Positions 1 through 8,209 of a stretch of 33,044 bases of DNA are shown piece by piece. A program made the position numbers and the translations under genes. The notes beneath the pieces were generated by a model. That model worked only from the letters and a program-made list of their open reading frames with translations. It was not told where the DNA came from and did no database searches. Location of the stretch: positions 1 through 33,044 of the forward strand of contig CAYXDO010000127.1 in NCBI GenBank assembly GCA_964463485.1, read 5' to 3'. Position 1 is the first letter of the stretch. Each line of letters starts with the position of its first letter. The stretch is from CAYXDO01 sp964463485. GTDB taxonomy: Bacteria > Myxococcota > Kuafuiibacteriia > Kuafuiibacteriales > Kuafuiibacteriaceae.

Positions 1-126
1 ACGGCCAGCGGAGAAGTGGAGAATATTCGTCATACCCGATTCCTACGGCGGGACATGCGCAAAACGAACGGCCCCGATGCCTGGCCGAGATAGGTAGGGT
101 TCGTTCTTTGCGAGCGGTCCAGGAGG

Positions 127-1617
127 TCAGGGCGTCGGCTCGACCATGAACTCGGTCATCATCCCCACCTCGGCGTGCTCCAAGATGTGGCAGTGCGCCA
201 TCCAGCGACCTGGGTTGTCGAGATAGGCGATGATGTCGAGCGCCTCGCCGCCCGGAACGAGCACGACGTCTTTGAGCCCAGGCTGATGGGTGAACGATCG
301 CCCATCGTCGACGATGTCGAAGAACTGACCGTGGAGGTGGAACGGGTGCTCGGGGCCAGCTAGGTTTCGGAGCTTCATTCTCACCGTCTGGCCTTCTTGG
401 AACGTGAAGAGGGGTTCGTGGTGATGGCTGCTTCCGTTAATCATCCAGCGCAAGCCCGTCTGCGGATCACTCTCCGCGGCAAACTCGAGAGTGACGGTCT
501 GGTCCGGCGCTCGTTCGGGTCGCTCCACGGTGGGCCAGGCGATCTCGGCAGGGGTCCGATCCGAATCTGCGACTTCGGCCTGGAACACCGCGATGGGTTC
601 GGTCACCAAGTTCCCGCTCGCGTCTTGAGTGAGTACGTGAGAGACGAGCTCTGCGGTCCCGGCCTGATCGTACTTGACCTCGAGGTCATATCGTTGACCC
701 ACGGGCAAGAGAATGACGTCGGGTTTGAAAGGCGCGACGTGTCCGCCATCGGTGCCCACGACCCTCCAGGAAGCTCCGGTCACGGTGAGTTGCATCGTAC
801 GCGCATTCGCTGTGTTGACGATACGCCAGCGCTCGACGTCGCCCTTGGCGACGGAGACTTTGGGGAGCTCGGCCCGGCCGTTGGTGAGGAGCAGATTGCC
901 GGTGCGACCGTGCATGACCTCCATGTGGCCGGTCAGGAACGGCTCGCGCCCGGTCTCGTTGACGAGCACGTCGTCGAGCATGATCGCGCGCTCCAAGAGC
1001 ACGGGGTCGGCCGGGTCGTGCACGACCACCATCCCGTAGAGTCCTTTTTCGACTTGCTCGTTGGCGCGCACGTGCGGGTGGTACCAGAAGGTGCCTGGAT
1101 CCCTGACCACGAAGGAGTAGGTGAATTGGCCAGCGGTCTCGATGGGGGTCTGAATCATCGGGCTGCCGTCCATCGTGTCGGGCACTCTCACGCCGTGCCA
1201 GTGAATCGTGGTCGGCTCGCTGAGTGAGTTCGTGAAGTGCACGATCACCTGATCTCCGACTTTCGCGTTCAAGATCGGCCCGGGAACCTGCTCGTCATAA
1301 CCGAACATCCGGAGAGTGCGACCTTCGTACAAGGTGCCGGTGAAAGGCACTGCATCCAGCCAGACTTCGACGACGTTCGGATCTGGATTCCAGTCCGTCA
1401 GCGCCGACACACCTTGGACCTCCGGAGGAACGTAGGGGGGTGGAGTGGCTCCCGCGTCTTCGGGTCCCGAGTCCACCGCGAATCCGGCGTCGGCCGGCGA
1501 GCTCGCGTCGGGACTCGGTTCGGTGAATCCTGCGTCCGCAGTTTCTGCGGGTCGAATCTGCTCTTCCGCGCATGCGCTGAGGCAAGCCAAGCCGAGTCCG
1601 AAGTAAAAATTTTTCAT
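127..1617 (-). CDS. Multicopper oxidase lipoprotein (laccase/CueO-like)
   Basis: A 496-residue secreted copper oxidase that should couple oxidation of a metal ion or phenolic substrate to reduction of O2. All four copper-ligand motifs are visible: HWHG and WYHPH in the N-terminal cupredoxin domain, then HPFHLHG and HCHILEHAEVGM near the C-terminus. The last supplies the type 1 copper Cys, His and axial Met. The N-terminus is a lipoprotein signal (hydrophobic stretch, then LSAC), followed by a spacer of about 40 residues rich in D, A, G and P, so the enzyme is probably anchored on the cell envelope. The ATG at 1617 is preferred over an in-frame start 18 nt upstream because GGAAGG lies just before it and the signal peptide then begins MKNF. 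The gene diverges from the radical SAM gene. The real substrate cannot be told from sequence. Confidence 0.93.
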   Translation of the reverse strand: MKNFYFGLGLACLSACAEEQIRPAETADAGFTEPSPDASSPADAGFAVDSGPEDAGATPPPYVPPEVQGVSALTDWNPDPNVVEVWLDAVPFTGTLYEGRTLRMFGYDEQVPGPILNAKVGDQVIVHFTNSLSEPTTIHWHGVRVPDTMDGSPMIQTPIETAGQFTYSFVVRDPGTFWYHPHVRANEQVEKGLYGMVVVHDPADPVLLERAIMLDDVLVNETGREPFLTGHMEVMHGRTGNLLLTNGRAELPKVSVAKGDVERWRIVNTANARTMQLTVTGASWRVVGTDGGHVAPFKPDVILLPVGQRYDLEVKYDQAGTAELVSHVLTQDASGNLVTEPIAVFQAEVADSDRTPAEIAWPTVERPERAPDQTVTLEFAAESDPQTGLRWMINGSSHHHEPLFTFQEGQTVRMKLRNLAGPEHPFHLHGQFFDIVDDGRSFTHQPGLKDVVLVPGGEALDIIAYLDNPGRWMAHCHILEHAEVGMMTEFMVEPTP

Positions 1618-1716
1618 GCCCTTCCAAGAACCCAAGCTGTCGGATCTGTCAATCGTTCGCGTGCGCGGAATCGAGTTTGCTCGAGGTAACCGAATGAGTC
1701 ACCGCCAACACGAATC

Positions 1717-1735
1717 AGTGACCAATCGAGTCACT
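1717..1735. promoter_or_regulatory. Inverted repeat in divergent promoter region
   Basis: AGTGAC and GTCACT form perfect 6-bp arms around a 7-nt spacer (CAATCGA). A further GAGTCAC lies at 1696-1702, so three related half-sites (ending 1702, 1722 and 1734) sit between the start codons of the multicopper oxidase and the radical SAM gene. This could be an operator shared by both genes. No regulator is identified, and no convincing -35/-10 pair was found nearby. Confidence 0.4.
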
Positions 1736-1793
1736 TTGCTCGTCGAGCCGGAGAGCTCATCGCGCAGGCACGGATCCTGCGTCGGAGCGCGCG

Positions 1794-3053
1794 GTGCGCC
1801 TGCTCGATGTCGCGCTCAAAGCCTCGAGAGGGCGGCAGACCCTTCACCACCTTCGATCTACCTATTCGGTCGGAGTGAGCTCGGCGACGGTGAGCGCCAT
1901 CGAGCACGCGCTCGCGTGCGGACCGGACGGTGGACCCGGGGACGCGTTCGTGGATCGTCTGCGCCGTCGCGGGCTGGTGGCTGACGAGCCCTTTCGAGCG
2001 ATACCGCGACGAAGCAGCAGCGAGCTGGTCTCGATCGAGCTCGAACCGTTTGGGAGCTGCAATCTGCGCTGTCGCCACTGTTTCGTGGACTTCAGCGGCG
2101 CGGTCATGACCCAGCAAACGTTCGAACGGGTGCTCGAGGGCGCCTTGGACGCGGACGCGGTGGAGCTCACCTTCAATGGAGGCGAGCCGCTGCTGCACGT
2201 GCGCTGCCTCGATTGGATCGAGCGCGCCCGCGCGAGCGGCCTGAGGACGCTGCTCTTCACCAACGCCACCTGCGTGGGCCCCGACGTCGCCGATCGGTTG
2301 GCCAAGGCTGGAGTCGCGCGCGTGACCGTGAGCCTCGACGGCTTCCAGCCCGAGCATGACGCGGTCAGAGGCCACGGATCCTTCGATCGGGCGGTCCGCG
2401 GAATCCGCGAGCTCACGCAAAGAGGAGTCTGCGTATTCACGACGACGCTCGTACACCCGGCCAACGAGGCTCGGGTGAAGGAGCTCCAGACTTTCTGCCG
2501 AGAAGTCCTCGGCGTGGCAGGCTGCCGCACGAGCACCGTCGCACCCATGGGTCGCGCACGACAGGCGCCCGACCTCCTCCTCTCCACACGCGCCCTCATG
2601 GCCGTGTACTCAGACGAGTCCGCGGGCGAGTCCGAGTCGAACGCGCCCGGCGTTTCGTCGACCTCCGAGCAGCTCCTTGCGTGCGGCGCCGGCGTAGACA
2701 AACTGTACGTGTCGGCCTCCGGTCGAGTGTTCGGCTGCCACCTGTTCGAGCTATCCGGAGGGACGCTCGGCCACCTCGCTGAGTCGTCCCTCTCTGAGAT
2801 CCTAGCCCGAGCTCGCATGAGCACGCTCCTGCGCATCTCCAAAGACGACCTGCCCGTGTGCGCCGCCTGCCCGGCGTTCTCGTCGTGCGCGGGTGGCTGT
2901 CGTGCGCGAGCCCGCGCCATGACTGGAAGCCAACACGGACCCGACCCCGTCGCCTGCGCCAAGCGAGGCCTCGGCGAGATCGCAACATTTTCCCGGGCCA
3001 AGACGAACGGCCCACCTCAGAAGCTCGCTGAGCGAGCAAGGAGTGACCCATGA
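1794..3053 (+). CDS. Radical SAM/SPASM peptide-modifying enzyme
   Basis: A 419-residue radical SAM enzyme. The SAM-binding 4Fe-4S motif is CNLRCRHC (Cys89, 93, 96), followed by the GGEPL motif of the SAM-binding strand. The C-terminus is a full seven-Cys SPASM domain: CX12GX4C, then CX2CX5CX3C (CAACPAFSSCAGGC), then a final Cys, as in enzymes with two auxiliary Fe-S clusters such as PqqE, anSME and sactipeptide or ranthipeptide synthases. About 80 residues precede the motif and end in a DRLRRRGLV segment resembling the end of PqqD-like recognition domains; this is only a resemblance. The start is GTG with GGAG 6 nt upstream. Its TGA overlaps the ATG of the small Cys/His peptide gene (ATGA, 3050-3053), which strongly suggests that peptide is the substrate. 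The chemistry performed is unknown. Confidence 0.9.
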   Translation: MRLLDVALKASRGRQTLHHLRSTYSVGVSSATVSAIEHALACGPDGGPGDAFVDRLRRRGLVADEPFRAIPRRSSSELVSIELEPFGSCNLRCRHCFVDFSGAVMTQQTFERVLEGALDADAVELTFNGGEPLLHVRCLDWIERARASGLRTLLFTNATCVGPDVADRLAKAGVARVTVSLDGFQPEHDAVRGHGSFDRAVRGIRELTQRGVCVFTTTLVHPANEARVKELQTFCREVLGVAGCRTSTVAPMGRARQAPDLLLSTRALMAVYSDESAGESESNAPGVSSTSEQLLACGAGVDKLYVSASGRVFGCHLFELSGGTLGHLAESSLSEILARARMSTLLRISKDDLPVCAACPAFSSCAGGCRARARAMTGSQHGPDPVACAKRGLGEIATFSRAKTNGPPQKLAERARSDP

Positions 3054-3181
3054 CCGAGACAGAGTTCCTCTTCGAAGAACACGACGAAGAGCTCACCACC
3101 GACAAGCCCCACTGTGATGGGTGTGGATTGGAGGAGACTGCCAAAGTCACCGACAAACCTCACTGTGACGGGTGCGGTTGA
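3050..3181 (+). CDS. Putative RiPP precursor, 43 aa, duplicated Cys/His core
   Basis: A short gene of 43 codons with an acidic leader of about 16 residues (MTETEFLFEEHDEEL), then TDKPHCDGCG at residues 17-26, a linker LEETAKV, and an identical TDKPHCDGCG at residues 34-43, ending at the stop. A strong Shine-Dalgarno AAGGAG (3038-3043) lies 6 nt before the ATG, inside the end of the radical SAM gene, and the ATG overlaps that gene's stop. The two 30-nt repeats differ at five third-codon positions, all silent, so the peptide repeat appears to be under selection. Acidic leader plus Cys-rich repeated core next to a SPASM enzyme is the classic layout of a ribosomally made, radical-SAM-modified peptide. 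I do not recognise the family; metal binding through HCxxC is a possible alternative role. Confidence 0.8.
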   Translation: MTETEFLFEEHDEELTTDKPHCDGCGLEETAKVTDKPHCDGCG

Positions 3182-3701
3182 GCCACACTCTCCCGTCTCC
3201 CACGAATTTGTCATCGGCGGTCCGCGCTGTTTGGCGGCCGAACGACCACCCTCCACCTACGAGCTCCTCCTCGGACTCGTACCCGCACTCGCGCTCTCCG
3301 GACGTACAAGGGCGTCGATCCTCCCTCCGTCCGACTCATACCGCACGATGAATCAGGCCCATGTGCACTCGGCGGACTCTGCTCTGTGACCGTTTCGGTT
3401 ACACGTCCACGGACTCGCTGGCGCACAATACCTCGAGGCTCGGGTGCACGACCGACCTGCGGCGATTCAGTTCAACCTCCGCATGAACCACGCATGAACC
3501 ACGGAGAGCACTCTTCTCCAAAGATCCTCCGTGTTCTCTGCGTTCCTGCTCTGTGTCCTCTGCGGTTGCCCAGCGCCGAGCGATGATCGTCGACATATCG
3601 CGCAACTCGGTCGTGCACCGTCGAGGCTCTCAGGAGGCGTGGCCCGGCCTCGATTCTGCTATGCTCCTTTCGATGGGTTCGATGGGTCCCACTCGATCGC
3701 G
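3182..3701. other. 520-nt gap without a convincing gene
   Basis: No open frame here has a credible start or recognisable product. It holds two minor structures: a hairpin at 3385-3403 (TGTGACCG, TTT loop, CGGTTACA, with one G-T pair) and a dispersed-repeat-like segment at about 3484-3565. The sensor kinase promoter should lie in the right part. Confidence 0.5.
3484..3565. repeat. Dispersed 'ACCACGGAGAGCAC' type repeat
   Basis: The segment opens with GAACCACGGAGAGCAC (after a short partial copy, ATGAACCACGC) and closes with GTGTCCTCTGCGGTT, so its ends are imperfect inverted repeats of each other; the middle is rich in CTCCGTGTTCTCTGCG. Sequences of this wording are scattered through many environmental bacterial genomes and often yield spurious NHE/EDTE-type ORFs. 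A shorter relative (CTCCGCGCTCTCCGTGGCTGT) lies near 23385. Confidence 0.5.
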
Positions 3702-5153
3702 ATGAGCTCCCCGCCTCGATCGATCGCGTTCGAGCTCGCGGCAGGCTTCGGCCTGGTCTCGCTCGTGGCGGTCGCGACCTGCGGGCTCCTGCTCGCGCTC
3801 GTGCGTGAGGTCTCCGGTCTGGTGACCGGAATGCGCGAAGAAGAGGCGGCCATTCGCCGCGGTCAAGAGCTCGCGACGGCCGTTCGCGAGCAATACATTC
3901 ACATGGCTCATACGCTCATCGAGGGGGACAGAAGTCACCTCGATCACTACGGCGAGTGGGAGGAGCGCGTTCGGGTCGGGATTCGCGAAATTTCGCCCCA
4001 CGTTCCCGAAGACCAGCGATTTCGCCTCGTCCTCGTCGAGCGTGACACCAAAGCGCTCTCTGATCGATTCCGCGGCTCCACCCTGGAAGCAGTCGATCGC
4101 GCGGACAAGTCGGCGCTCGTGGAGGAACATCGGGCGATCATGGCGATGTCCGAGCCTGCCTTCGAGCAGGCCGATGCGCTCGCGCGGGCCGTCGAGTCGA
4201 AGATGGCGCACTCGCACGTGCTGGCCACACGCGCGACCCGCCTCGGTCTCATCGCGGGCGGGGTGGGTGCGGTCGCGGTGGTGGCGCTGTCGTTCCTGTT
4301 CACTTTTCGTCTTCGCGCCGCGGTCTTCAAACCCTTGACTATGCTCGCGGCGGCCGCGCGACGGGTCGGCGCCGGTGAGTTCGACGCTCGCGTGGGTTCG
4401 GTAGGTCGCGGAGAGTTGCTATCATTGTCTCGAGCCTTCGATCGCATGGCCGAGGAGCTCGCCGAGCGGCAGCTCAAGCTCGTACAAACGGAGCGTATGG
4501 CTGCGATCGGCCACCTCGCGGCGGGCGTGGCTCATGAGCTGAACAACCCGATCGGAATCATTCGCGGTTATCTCAAGACGATGAATGCGAAGGGCGACCC
4601 GGAGGAGTTGGCGGAGGAGCTCGAAATCCTGGACCAGGAGGCCGCTCAATGCCAAAGAATCGCCGAAGACTTGCTAGCCTACGCTCGTCCAATGGCGCTG
4701 AAGCTCGAGCGCGTGGAGATGAAGACCTTCCTCGAGGAAACGGTTCGAAGGTTCGGCGACAGCAGAGGTGTCGCCATCGACGTCGACGCGGAGCCTTCGC
4801 ACGTGCCCGCCGACCCCACCCGGCTTCGACAGGTCGTCTTGAATCTGGTACTCAACGCGATCCAAGTCAGCCCCAAGGAGAAGCGAGTCCGGGTCGTCGG
4901 AACCAGCGGCGCCGAGAGTTACGCGGTCGAGGTCAGAGACGAGGGACCCGGCATCGCGGCTCTGGAGCACGGCCGAATCTTCGAACCCTTCTACACCAAG
5001 CGGAAAGGTGGAAGTGGCCTCGGCTTGGCCGTTTGCCAGGGAATCGTACGCGCCCACGGAGGCACCGTGTCGGTGAGGTCACGCGAGGGAGAGGGCGCGA
5101 TATTTCGGGTAGAGCTACCGACGCGAGCTCCAGACTCGAGGAGCGACTCATGA
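3702..5153 (+). CDS. NtrB/ZraS-like sensor histidine kinase
   Basis: A 483-residue membrane histidine kinase. A membrane segment at about 11-34, a helical extracytoplasmic region of about 145 residues and a second membrane segment at about 182-203 are followed by a HAMP linker (about 204-258). The H-box is IGHLAAGVAHELNNP with phospho-acceptor His278. The ATPase domain carries the N-box around Asn385, DEGPGI (413-418), and GGSGLGL (436-442). No PAS domain is seen. Start chosen at the ATG of MSSPPRS rather than a longer in-frame extension reading through a dispersed repeat, because the transmembrane helix then lies at the N-terminus. Its stop overlaps the start of the response regulator gene by 4 nt, so the two form a pair. 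The stimulus is not predictable. Confidence 0.93.
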   Translation: MSSPPRSIAFELAAGFGLVSLVAVATCGLLLALVREVSGLVTGMREEEAAIRRGQELATAVREQYIHMAHTLIEGDRSHLDHYGEWEERVRVGIREISPHVPEDQRFRLVLVERDTKALSDRFRGSTLEAVDRADKSALVEEHRAIMAMSEPAFEQADALARAVESKMAHSHVLATRATRLGLIAGGVGAVAVVALSFLFTFRLRAAVFKPLTMLAAAARRVGAGEFDARVGSVGRGELLSLSRAFDRMAEELAERQLKLVQTERMAAIGHLAAGVAHELNNPIGIIRGYLKTMNAKGDPEELAEELEILDQEAAQCQRIAEDLLAYARPMALKLERVEMKTFLEETVRRFGDSRGVAIDVDAEPSHVPADPTRLRQVVLNLVLNAIQVSPKEKRVRVVGTSGAESYAVEVRDEGPGIAALEHGRIFEPFYTKRKGGSGLGLAVCQGIVRAHGGTVSVRSREGEGAIFRVELPTRAPDSRSDS

Positions 5154-6541
5154 GTGTGCGACCGGTAGTGCTCGTCGTCGACGACAAGCCGAACATGGTT
5201 CGTTTGATGTCAAAGGTTTTGCGCGGCGACGCGACGGTTCGCACCGCGGAGAGCGGAGCCGACGCCATTCGAGCGCTCGAGAGCGGACCCGTAGGTGTGG
5301 TGCTCTGTGACTTGATGATGGGCGACATGGACGGGCTCGACGTGCTTCGCGCGTGCAAGCGCCTGCAGCCTCGGGCCGAGTTCATCCTCATGACCGCATT
5401 TGCGACGGTGGGTACGGCCGTCGAGGCGCTGCGGCTCGGCGCCTATGACTACCTCACCAAACCCTTCGAGCCGGACGAGGCCCGTGCGGTGGTGCTTCGG
5501 GCACTCGGCAGGGTCGCCGCGAGACCCGATCCGGTCGTTGGCCATGAGGTGCTCCCCGGATTTTTCGCGAGATCACCCAACATGGAGCGTCTCGCCGAGC
5601 TGGTCCGGCGAGTGGCCAACAGCGACGCCACGGCGCTGATCCTCGGCGAGACGGGGACGGGCAAAGAGCGCATCGCGCGAGCGCTCCACCAACTCAGCCC
5701 TCGGTCCCCCGCTCGATTCGTCGCGTTGAACTGCGCGGCCATTCCCGCTGAGCTGCTCGAAACGGAGCTGTTTGGGCACGCCCGCGGCGCCTTCACGGGT
5801 GCGGTGCGGGACCGCGTCGGACTGTTCGAGGAGGCGGACGGCGGCACCCTCTTCCTCGACGAAATTGGGGACATGCGCTTGTCCCTTCAATCGAAGCTCA
5901 CTCGGGTGCTGGAGGAGCAGACGATTCGCAGAGTCGGCGAGACCAACGAGCGCAAGGTGGACGTTCGACTGGTCGCGGCGACCCATCGCGATCTCGAGGC
6001 GATGGTGAAGCACGAGAGCTTCCGTGAGGACCTCTGGTATCGGCTCAATGTCGCACTGATCCGAATCCCTCCGCTCCGCGAGCGCCGCGAAGACGTCGAG
6101 ATCCTTGCGCAGCACTTCCTGCGGGAGCGGGCGGAAGAGTCACGCGGCCCTCCGCTGCTCGGCTTCACCCAAGCCGCGCTCGACGCGCTCACGTCCTACG
6201 CCTGGCCGGGCAACGTGCGGCAGCTTCGCGCCGCCGTCGAGCGAGCCTCGGTCGTCGCGACGACCGAGCGAATCGACGCGGTCGACCTTCCACCCGAAGT
6301 CCTCGGAGGCGGCGCCTCGAGCGCGCCGCTGGCCAGAGAGTTGGCCGAGCTGTCGTGGGCGGACGCGATCGAACGCGGTCGCTCCGACGTGGCGCGAGCC
6401 TATTTCGAGGCCGTGCTCCGCAAATTCGATGGACAAATAGCGCTCGCCGCCCAGCACGCCGGGGTCGAGCGGGAGAGTTTCTATCGACTGCTGAGAAAAC
6501 ATGGAATCGATCCCGGCTCGTTTCGCGGCAAGAGCGAGTGA
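5150..6541 (+). CDS. NtrC-family sigma-54-dependent response regulator
   Basis: A 463-residue enhancer-binding protein with three domains. The receiver has acidic residues D11/D12, phospho-acceptor Asp54, Thr82 and Lys104. The AAA+ domain has Walker A GETGTGKE (166-173), the sigma-54 contact loop GAFTGA (213-218) and Walker B GGTLFLDEIGD (231-241). The C-terminal Fis-type helix-turn-helix covers roughly 425-452. Every motif needed for phosphorylation-controlled activation of sigma-54 promoters is intact. The ATG lies in an ATGA overlap with the kinase gene, implying translational coupling. A longer in-frame extension upstream runs through the kinase gene in another frame and is not real. No clear -24/-12 promoter was found nearby, so the target genes are unknown. 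Confidence 0.95.
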   Translation: MSVRPVVLVVDDKPNMVRLMSKVLRGDATVRTAESGADAIRALESGPVGVVLCDLMMGDMDGLDVLRACKRLQPRAEFILMTAFATVGTAVEALRLGAYDYLTKPFEPDEARAVVLRALGRVAARPDPVVGHEVLPGFFARSPNMERLAELVRRVANSDATALILGETGTGKERIARALHQLSPRSPARFVALNCAAIPAELLETELFGHARGAFTGAVRDRVGLFEEADGGTLFLDEIGDMRLSLQSKLTRVLEEQTIRRVGETNERKVDVRLVAATHRDLEAMVKHESFREDLWYRLNVALIRIPPLRERREDVEILAQHFLRERAEESRGPPLLGFTQAALDALTSYAWPGNVRQLRAAVERASVVATTERIDAVDLPPEVLGGGASSAPLARELAELSWADAIERGRSDVARAYFEAVLRKFDGQIALAAQHAGVERESFYRLLRKHGIDPGSFRGKSE

Positions 6542-6546
6542 CTGAC

Positions 6547-6566
6547 CCGCAGGTTGCCGCAGGTTG
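6547..6566. repeat. Tandem duplication of a 10-mer
   Basis: CCGCAGGTTG occurs twice in direct succession just after the response regulator stop. The function, if any, is unknown. Confidence 0.6.
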
Positions 6567-6613
6567 ATTGAAGACCCCCCTGAAGGAGGCCGCAGAAGAA
6601 GGCTCCGAAACGG

Positions 6614-8086
6614 GTGCTTGGTTGGCTTCGGTCGTGGTATTTTGGGCGTCTGTCGACCTTCGGACAACGCGATCGAGCGGCAAAGGCGGCGAGTGGCCAT
6701 CGCGCATCGGGCTGGTTCGTGTATGTGTCGTTCGCGCTGAGTTGCTTCGTCTCGGCCTGCCAGTCCCGAGTGCTGGCCCTCCAACTCGATCTGAACGAGA
6801 ATATCGCCTACGGTGCCGTCACGTTCGAGTCCGACCAAGGCGTCGTCTCCAGAGCGACTCCGCTGATCCAACTCGACAGCACCGTCTTCGAGTCGGACCT
6901 CGACCCCGAGCTGGACGGCGACGAGTGGGTACGATTCATCGGCTATGCTCGCGAGACGCTCGCGCAGGGTTTGGGAGAGTCATTCGAGCCCCGCGGCGAC
7001 AACCTGCGCCTTGCTGAACGAACCGAGCTGGCGCTGCCGCTTCCGGACCAGATCGCACTCGGACCGGTGGCGGAACGTTCTCTCGAGCCGGCGAACGAAA
7101 GCGCCGTCCTCACGGCAGACTGGCTTCCGTCGTGCGTCGCTGACGCGTGTGAACTGGCTGCCTTCGGACAGGGACGCCTCCTCGAGCTCCCTGGCGACGT
7201 CAGAAGCTTCACGGCGGGTGCACAAGTCGGCCCAGACGAAGCCGTCGCGGTCTCCGAAGAGCGGTGGTTGCGTGTCACGAAAGACCAGGTCACCGAGGTT
7301 TTGGTGGAGGCGCCAGGAGCAGGCCCGGTCATCGACCTCTTCATGGACCCCGACCACCAGCTCTGGGCCATGCGCGTGGACGGCACGATCTCTCGCGGTG
7401 GAGTCGAGACTGGGTTCGTGCAGGTGGCCCACCTGGATGGCCACACCGGCCCCGGTGTCTTGGCGGGCGGGAGAAACGGCTCCAACATCGAGATCTTCGT
7501 CGCGTCGGCCCGAGGACTCTTCAGGGTCACGACCGAAGGCGCGGAGCTCGTGTTTCCGAGCGACAGGTCGGCTCCTTCCAATGACGTCTCGGTCGAGTGG
7601 CTCGGACCCGGAAAGGCCGCCGCTATCTTCGGAGGTCCAAATGTCGTGGTTTGGTATGACCGAGCGTCGGTACCGCCAATCCAGACTCAGCCGTTTCCGC
7701 TGGGTCCCACCGCGATCGCAAATCTTCCAGGCACTGGCCTGGTCGTGAGTAGCACCGGCCACCTGGGCCTCCGCCCGGACTTGCTCGTGTGGACGGATCA
7801 GGGCTGGCGCTCGCTCGGCGTGGAGGTGCCCACGGCCTCCGGAGCGGAAATCCTGGAGCCCTGGGCCGGTGGACTCTTGCACGGCGGAATCTCCGGAGAG
7901 CTCGCGTATCATCACCCTGGGATCGGTAATTGCGCGCCATGGTTCCTGGCGCCGCTGACAATCCGACGCCTGCTCCTCGGCAGCTCGTCCGCGATCGTAC
8001 TCGTCGGTTACGAAAATCGCGCCGAGATGCTCGTCTTCGATCTCCCGTCACGCCGACTTCCCTGTCGCAGCGGCCGTGGCCGATGA
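6614..8086 (+). CDS. Predicted surface lipoprotein, paralogue A
   Basis: A protein of up to 490 residues with no family I recognise. A hydrophobic segment ending FVSAC looks like a lipoprotein signal, but it lies about 45 residues from the GTG start used here; a GTG just before YVSFALS would give a very short signal peptide, so the start is uncertain. The rest is beta-rich with short WxxDG- and G-rich strands, as in a propeller (for example DGTISRGGVETGF and LWAMRVDG). It shares with the proteins at 23458-25002 and 27117-28598 an N-terminal strand pattern, a PxC segment about 120-150 residues in, and a C-terminal PLTI...VLVGY...C region. It is followed by a broken crp-like gene. A role in binding or sensing at the cell surface is possible but unproven. 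Confidence 0.7.
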   Translation: MLGWLRSWYFGRLSTFGQRDRAAKAASGHRASGWFVYVSFALSCFVSACQSRVLALQLDLNENIAYGAVTFESDQGVVSRATPLIQLDSTVFESDLDPELDGDEWVRFIGYARETLAQGLGESFEPRGDNLRLAERTELALPLPDQIALGPVAERSLEPANESAVLTADWLPSCVADACELAAFGQGRLLELPGDVRSFTAGAQVGPDEAVAVSEERWLRVTKDQVTEVLVEAPGAGPVIDLFMDPDHQLWAMRVDGTISRGGVETGFVQVAHLDGHTGPGVLAGGRNGSNIEIFVASARGLFRVTTEGAELVFPSDRSAPSNDVSVEWLGPGKAAAIFGGPNVVVWYDRASVPPIQTQPFPLGPTAIANLPGTGLVVSSTGHLGLRPDLLVWTDQGWRSLGVEVPTASGAEILEPWAGGLLHGGISGELAYHHPGIGNCAPWFLAPLTIRRLLLGSSSAIVLVGYENRAEMLVFDLPSRRLPCRSGRGR

Positions 8087-8209
8087 GTCTATTGTATGAC
8101 TGCGGGCAGTCGAGGGTAGTTTCGGGGACTCGAACGGAGGCCTTGCGTTTTCGGCACGTCGAGGAGAGAACCCGCCAGGTGCACGTTGATCGACGCGCGG
8201 GTCTCTGGG

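Noticed and set aside
397..1227. Plus-strand open frame antisense to the multicopper oxidase
   Set aside because: Antisense shadow of a gene with all copper motifs intact.
3114..3426. Short open frames on both strands downstream of the peptide gene
   Set aside because: No ribosome-binding site or recognisable product; compositions typical of shadow frames in GC-rich DNA.
4649..5149. Long in-frame extension upstream of the response regulator
   Set aside because: It lies wholly inside the sensor kinase gene in another frame and is arginine-rich; the receiver domain begins at 5150.
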